Shown: in pieces, positions 6,480 to 7,743 of the stretch
Position numbering within the stretch: position 1 is the stretch's first letter
Layout of the letters: every line of letters begins with the position of its first letter
Assembly: GCA_011772595.1 (NCBI GenBank)
Contig: WVZH01000354.1
Coordinates: 862 to 8,604, forward strand
Source: Anaerolineales bacterium
GTDB lineage: Bacteria > Chloroflexota > Anaerolineae > Anaerolineales > E44-bin32
DNA: 7,743 nucleotides
Direction: 5' to 3'
Notes under the pieces: model-generated
Database searches by the model: none
Seen by the model: only the letters and a program-made list of their open reading frames with translations
What the model was told of the DNA's origin: nothing
Position numbers and translations under genes: made by a program

Positions 6480-7743
6480 CTATTGCTGCACGAGTGCGTT
6501 TTCGGGCACATAAACCTTGGGGAAGGACATGATGAAGACGTATTGTGTGTGCCCGTTGGCCTGGGGGTTGATCCAGGCGGCAGTGATGCGCCCGTCCTCG
6601 TCGTAATCCATGGTCGGCTCCGCCGGCCAACCGTTTGGCGCTGTGTGCCAACGCGCCTCGTCGGCTGGCACATCCTGGGGTAGATGGAAGACGACACGGA
6701 AATCGGTGGTCCCGTGTACGAACTCGGGCGAGAAAAAGGTGGGTGCGAAGATGGCGTGTACGCTGGGTTCGCCATCCGGACTGGCGAGAAGCACTCTTTG
6801 GATGCCATGAATCCTAAATGTAACCTTCCCCGTCTTGCCTGGGGGGATGGCATTGTCGCCTAATCCTAGTTCCAGGGCGCCGGTGAGAAAGGTCGATTCG
6901 GCGATGTGTTTGATCGGAATACCATCTACCTCAGCGGAAGCGTTCTCCATCTCGTAGTGCTCGGAGGGGATGGCGACGTCGACGAAATCGATCGGGGCTG
7001 CGATTGCGTCGTTGGTGAACACGAAATCGTAAGCTATGGAAAGCGATCCGTCCTCGTTCCAACACACGTCGACGGCTTCCTGGTCTAAGCTGAAAGAATA
7101 TTCAGGTACGGCTTCGAGCAGCTCAACATGCAGAAGATCGCGGATGCGGTGGTCGAGTGTTTGTGCGAGTCCGTGGACGGAAACGGTCGGCGTCTCGCCG
7201 TCAATGTACATGAGAACGATCCAGGCTGCTATCGATTCTCTCCGAAACCCAACAACATCAAAGCGGAACGGTATATTCTCATAGTCTACAACCGTGGTTA
7301 AACCGATAGAATTGTCTCCAAGCTCATCGAATTCATCTAAGATTTCGATTTCTTGAAAGAAAGATCCTCCAAACCCCTGTGCAATTCCTCTAATAAATCC
7401 CTCGGTGAAAAATGGCAGTTCTTGATCTAATTCTTCTTGCTCCGACGCTGTGATGAGAACTGTGGTGAATCCCATCAAGAGTTCGGGGCGCTTGAAGTCC
7501 CAATACGCGAAAATGGTATTGGCCGGAAAGGGTTCCTCGGAGAAACTGCGTTTAAACTCCTCTAGATTTTCGGCAGGCATCTCTTCGTAAGCTGGGGGAA
7601 GATCGGCGAGGGTCAGTATCGCGGCAGCATAATCCGGGCGTGGGATGGGGGTCTGGGTGGGTGTTGGGATTGGGGTAGGGGTCGCAGTTTCTGTAGGTGT
7701 GGGGGCTTGCGCGGTTTGGGTTGCGTGGATGTCGGCAGCGATC
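6480..7743 (-). CDS. Extracellular protein with DLPP module and C-terminal beta-sandwich (5' end beyond the window)
   Basis: The frame is open to the right edge and shows 420 residues before its TAG stop. The ATG at 7580 is internal, because the frame continues upstream as a Thr/Pro linker (ATQTAQAPTPTETATPTP) followed by LTLADLPPAYEEM. The real start, presumably with a lipoprotein signal peptide as in the neighbour, is outside the window. Visible residues 38-200 are the DLPP module (FRFDVVGFRR, DGETPTVSVHGL). Residues from about 214 to the end look like a secreted beta-sandwich: alternating hydrophobic strands, few helices, motifs VCWNEDGSLSIAYDFVF, FVDVAIP, AIPPGKTGKV, EFVHGTTDFRVVFHLP and YVFIMSFPKVYVP. 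No catalytic motif or membrane segment is seen. Function is unknown; surface attachment is inferred from the linker and from the neighbour's lipobox. Confidence 0.87.
   Translation of the reverse strand, partial: IAADIHATQTAQAPTPTETATPTPIPTPTQTPIPRPDYAAAILTLADLPPAYEEMPAENLEEFKRSFSEEPFPANTIFAYWDFKRPELLMGFTTVLITASEQEELDQELPFFTEGFIRGIAQGFGGSFFQEIEILDEFDELGDNSIGLTTVVDYENIPFRFDVVGFRRESIAAWIVLMYIDGETPTVSVHGLAQTLDHRIRDLLHVELLEAVPEYSFSLDQEAVDVCWNEDGSLSIAYDFVFTNDAIAAPIDFVDVAIPSEHYEMENASAEVDGIPIKHIAESTFLTGALELGLGDNAIPPGKTGKVTFRIHGIQRVLLASPDGEPSVHAIFAPTFFSPEFVHGTTDFRVVFHLPQDVPADEARWHTAPNGWPAEPTMDYDEDGRITAAWINPQANGHTQYVFIMSFPKVYVPENALVQQ
7143..7631 (-). other. DLPP module, copy in the beta-sandwich protein
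   Basis: Visible residues 38-200 of the truncated gene are colinear with the module at 6119-5631 and follow a linker of the same Thr/Pro type. The copies have diverged strongly, with identity concentrated in a few motifs. This points to an old duplication or repeated use of a mobile domain rather than a recent copy. Confidence 0.75.

Overview
All six protein-coding genes found here lie on the minus strand, so transcription runs from position 7743 towards position 1. The two outermost genes run off the window. The best guess for the host is a Chloroflexota bacterium, probably Anaerolineae-like. The reasons are large surface lipoproteins with short signal peptides, Thr/Pro-rich linkers after stretches such as ATQTAQA and ETQTAQA, and roughly balanced base composition. 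Five gene starts visible here have clear AGGAGG-type ribosome binding sites. The taxonomic call is inference, because no rRNA or marker gene is present.

Layout in the direction of transcription: (1) 7743-6480, a 5'-truncated extracellular protein with a Thr/Pro linker, a module of unknown function (here the DLPP module) and a C-terminal probable beta-sandwich. (2) 6341-4245, a 698-residue lipoprotein that carries the same DLPP module, then TPR repeats, then a six-unit NHL beta-propeller. (3) 4143-3646, a four-helix membrane protein of the DUF2569 type. (4) A 476-base stretch without a gene, holding a perfect TATAAT hexamer and a hairpin next to the following ribosome binding site. (5) 3169-2702, a YbaK/ProX-type aminoacyl-tRNA deacylase. 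(6) A 233-base gap with a long imperfect hairpin. (7) 2468-1089, a serine hydrolase of the beta-lactamase class C / peptidase S12 fold with no signal peptide. (8) 1043 to the left edge, a lipoprotein built from tandem copies of a cysteine-rich domain of about 154 residues. Its open frame has no stop inside the window, so it is easily missed.

The window does not read as one pathway. The YbaK-like protein and the S12 hydrolase are probably independent cytoplasmic enzymes, and the DUF2569 protein is an uncharacterised membrane protein. The real theme is a set of surface lipoproteins made by duplicating and shuffling domains: two neighbours share the DLPP module but carry different C-terminal domains, and a third carries a recently duplicated six-cysteine domain. 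No mobile element, CRISPR array, tRNA, rRNA or defence system is visible. The most unusual items are the six-cysteine tandem domain, the shared DLPP module, and the structured leaders upstream of the deacylase and the hydrolase.
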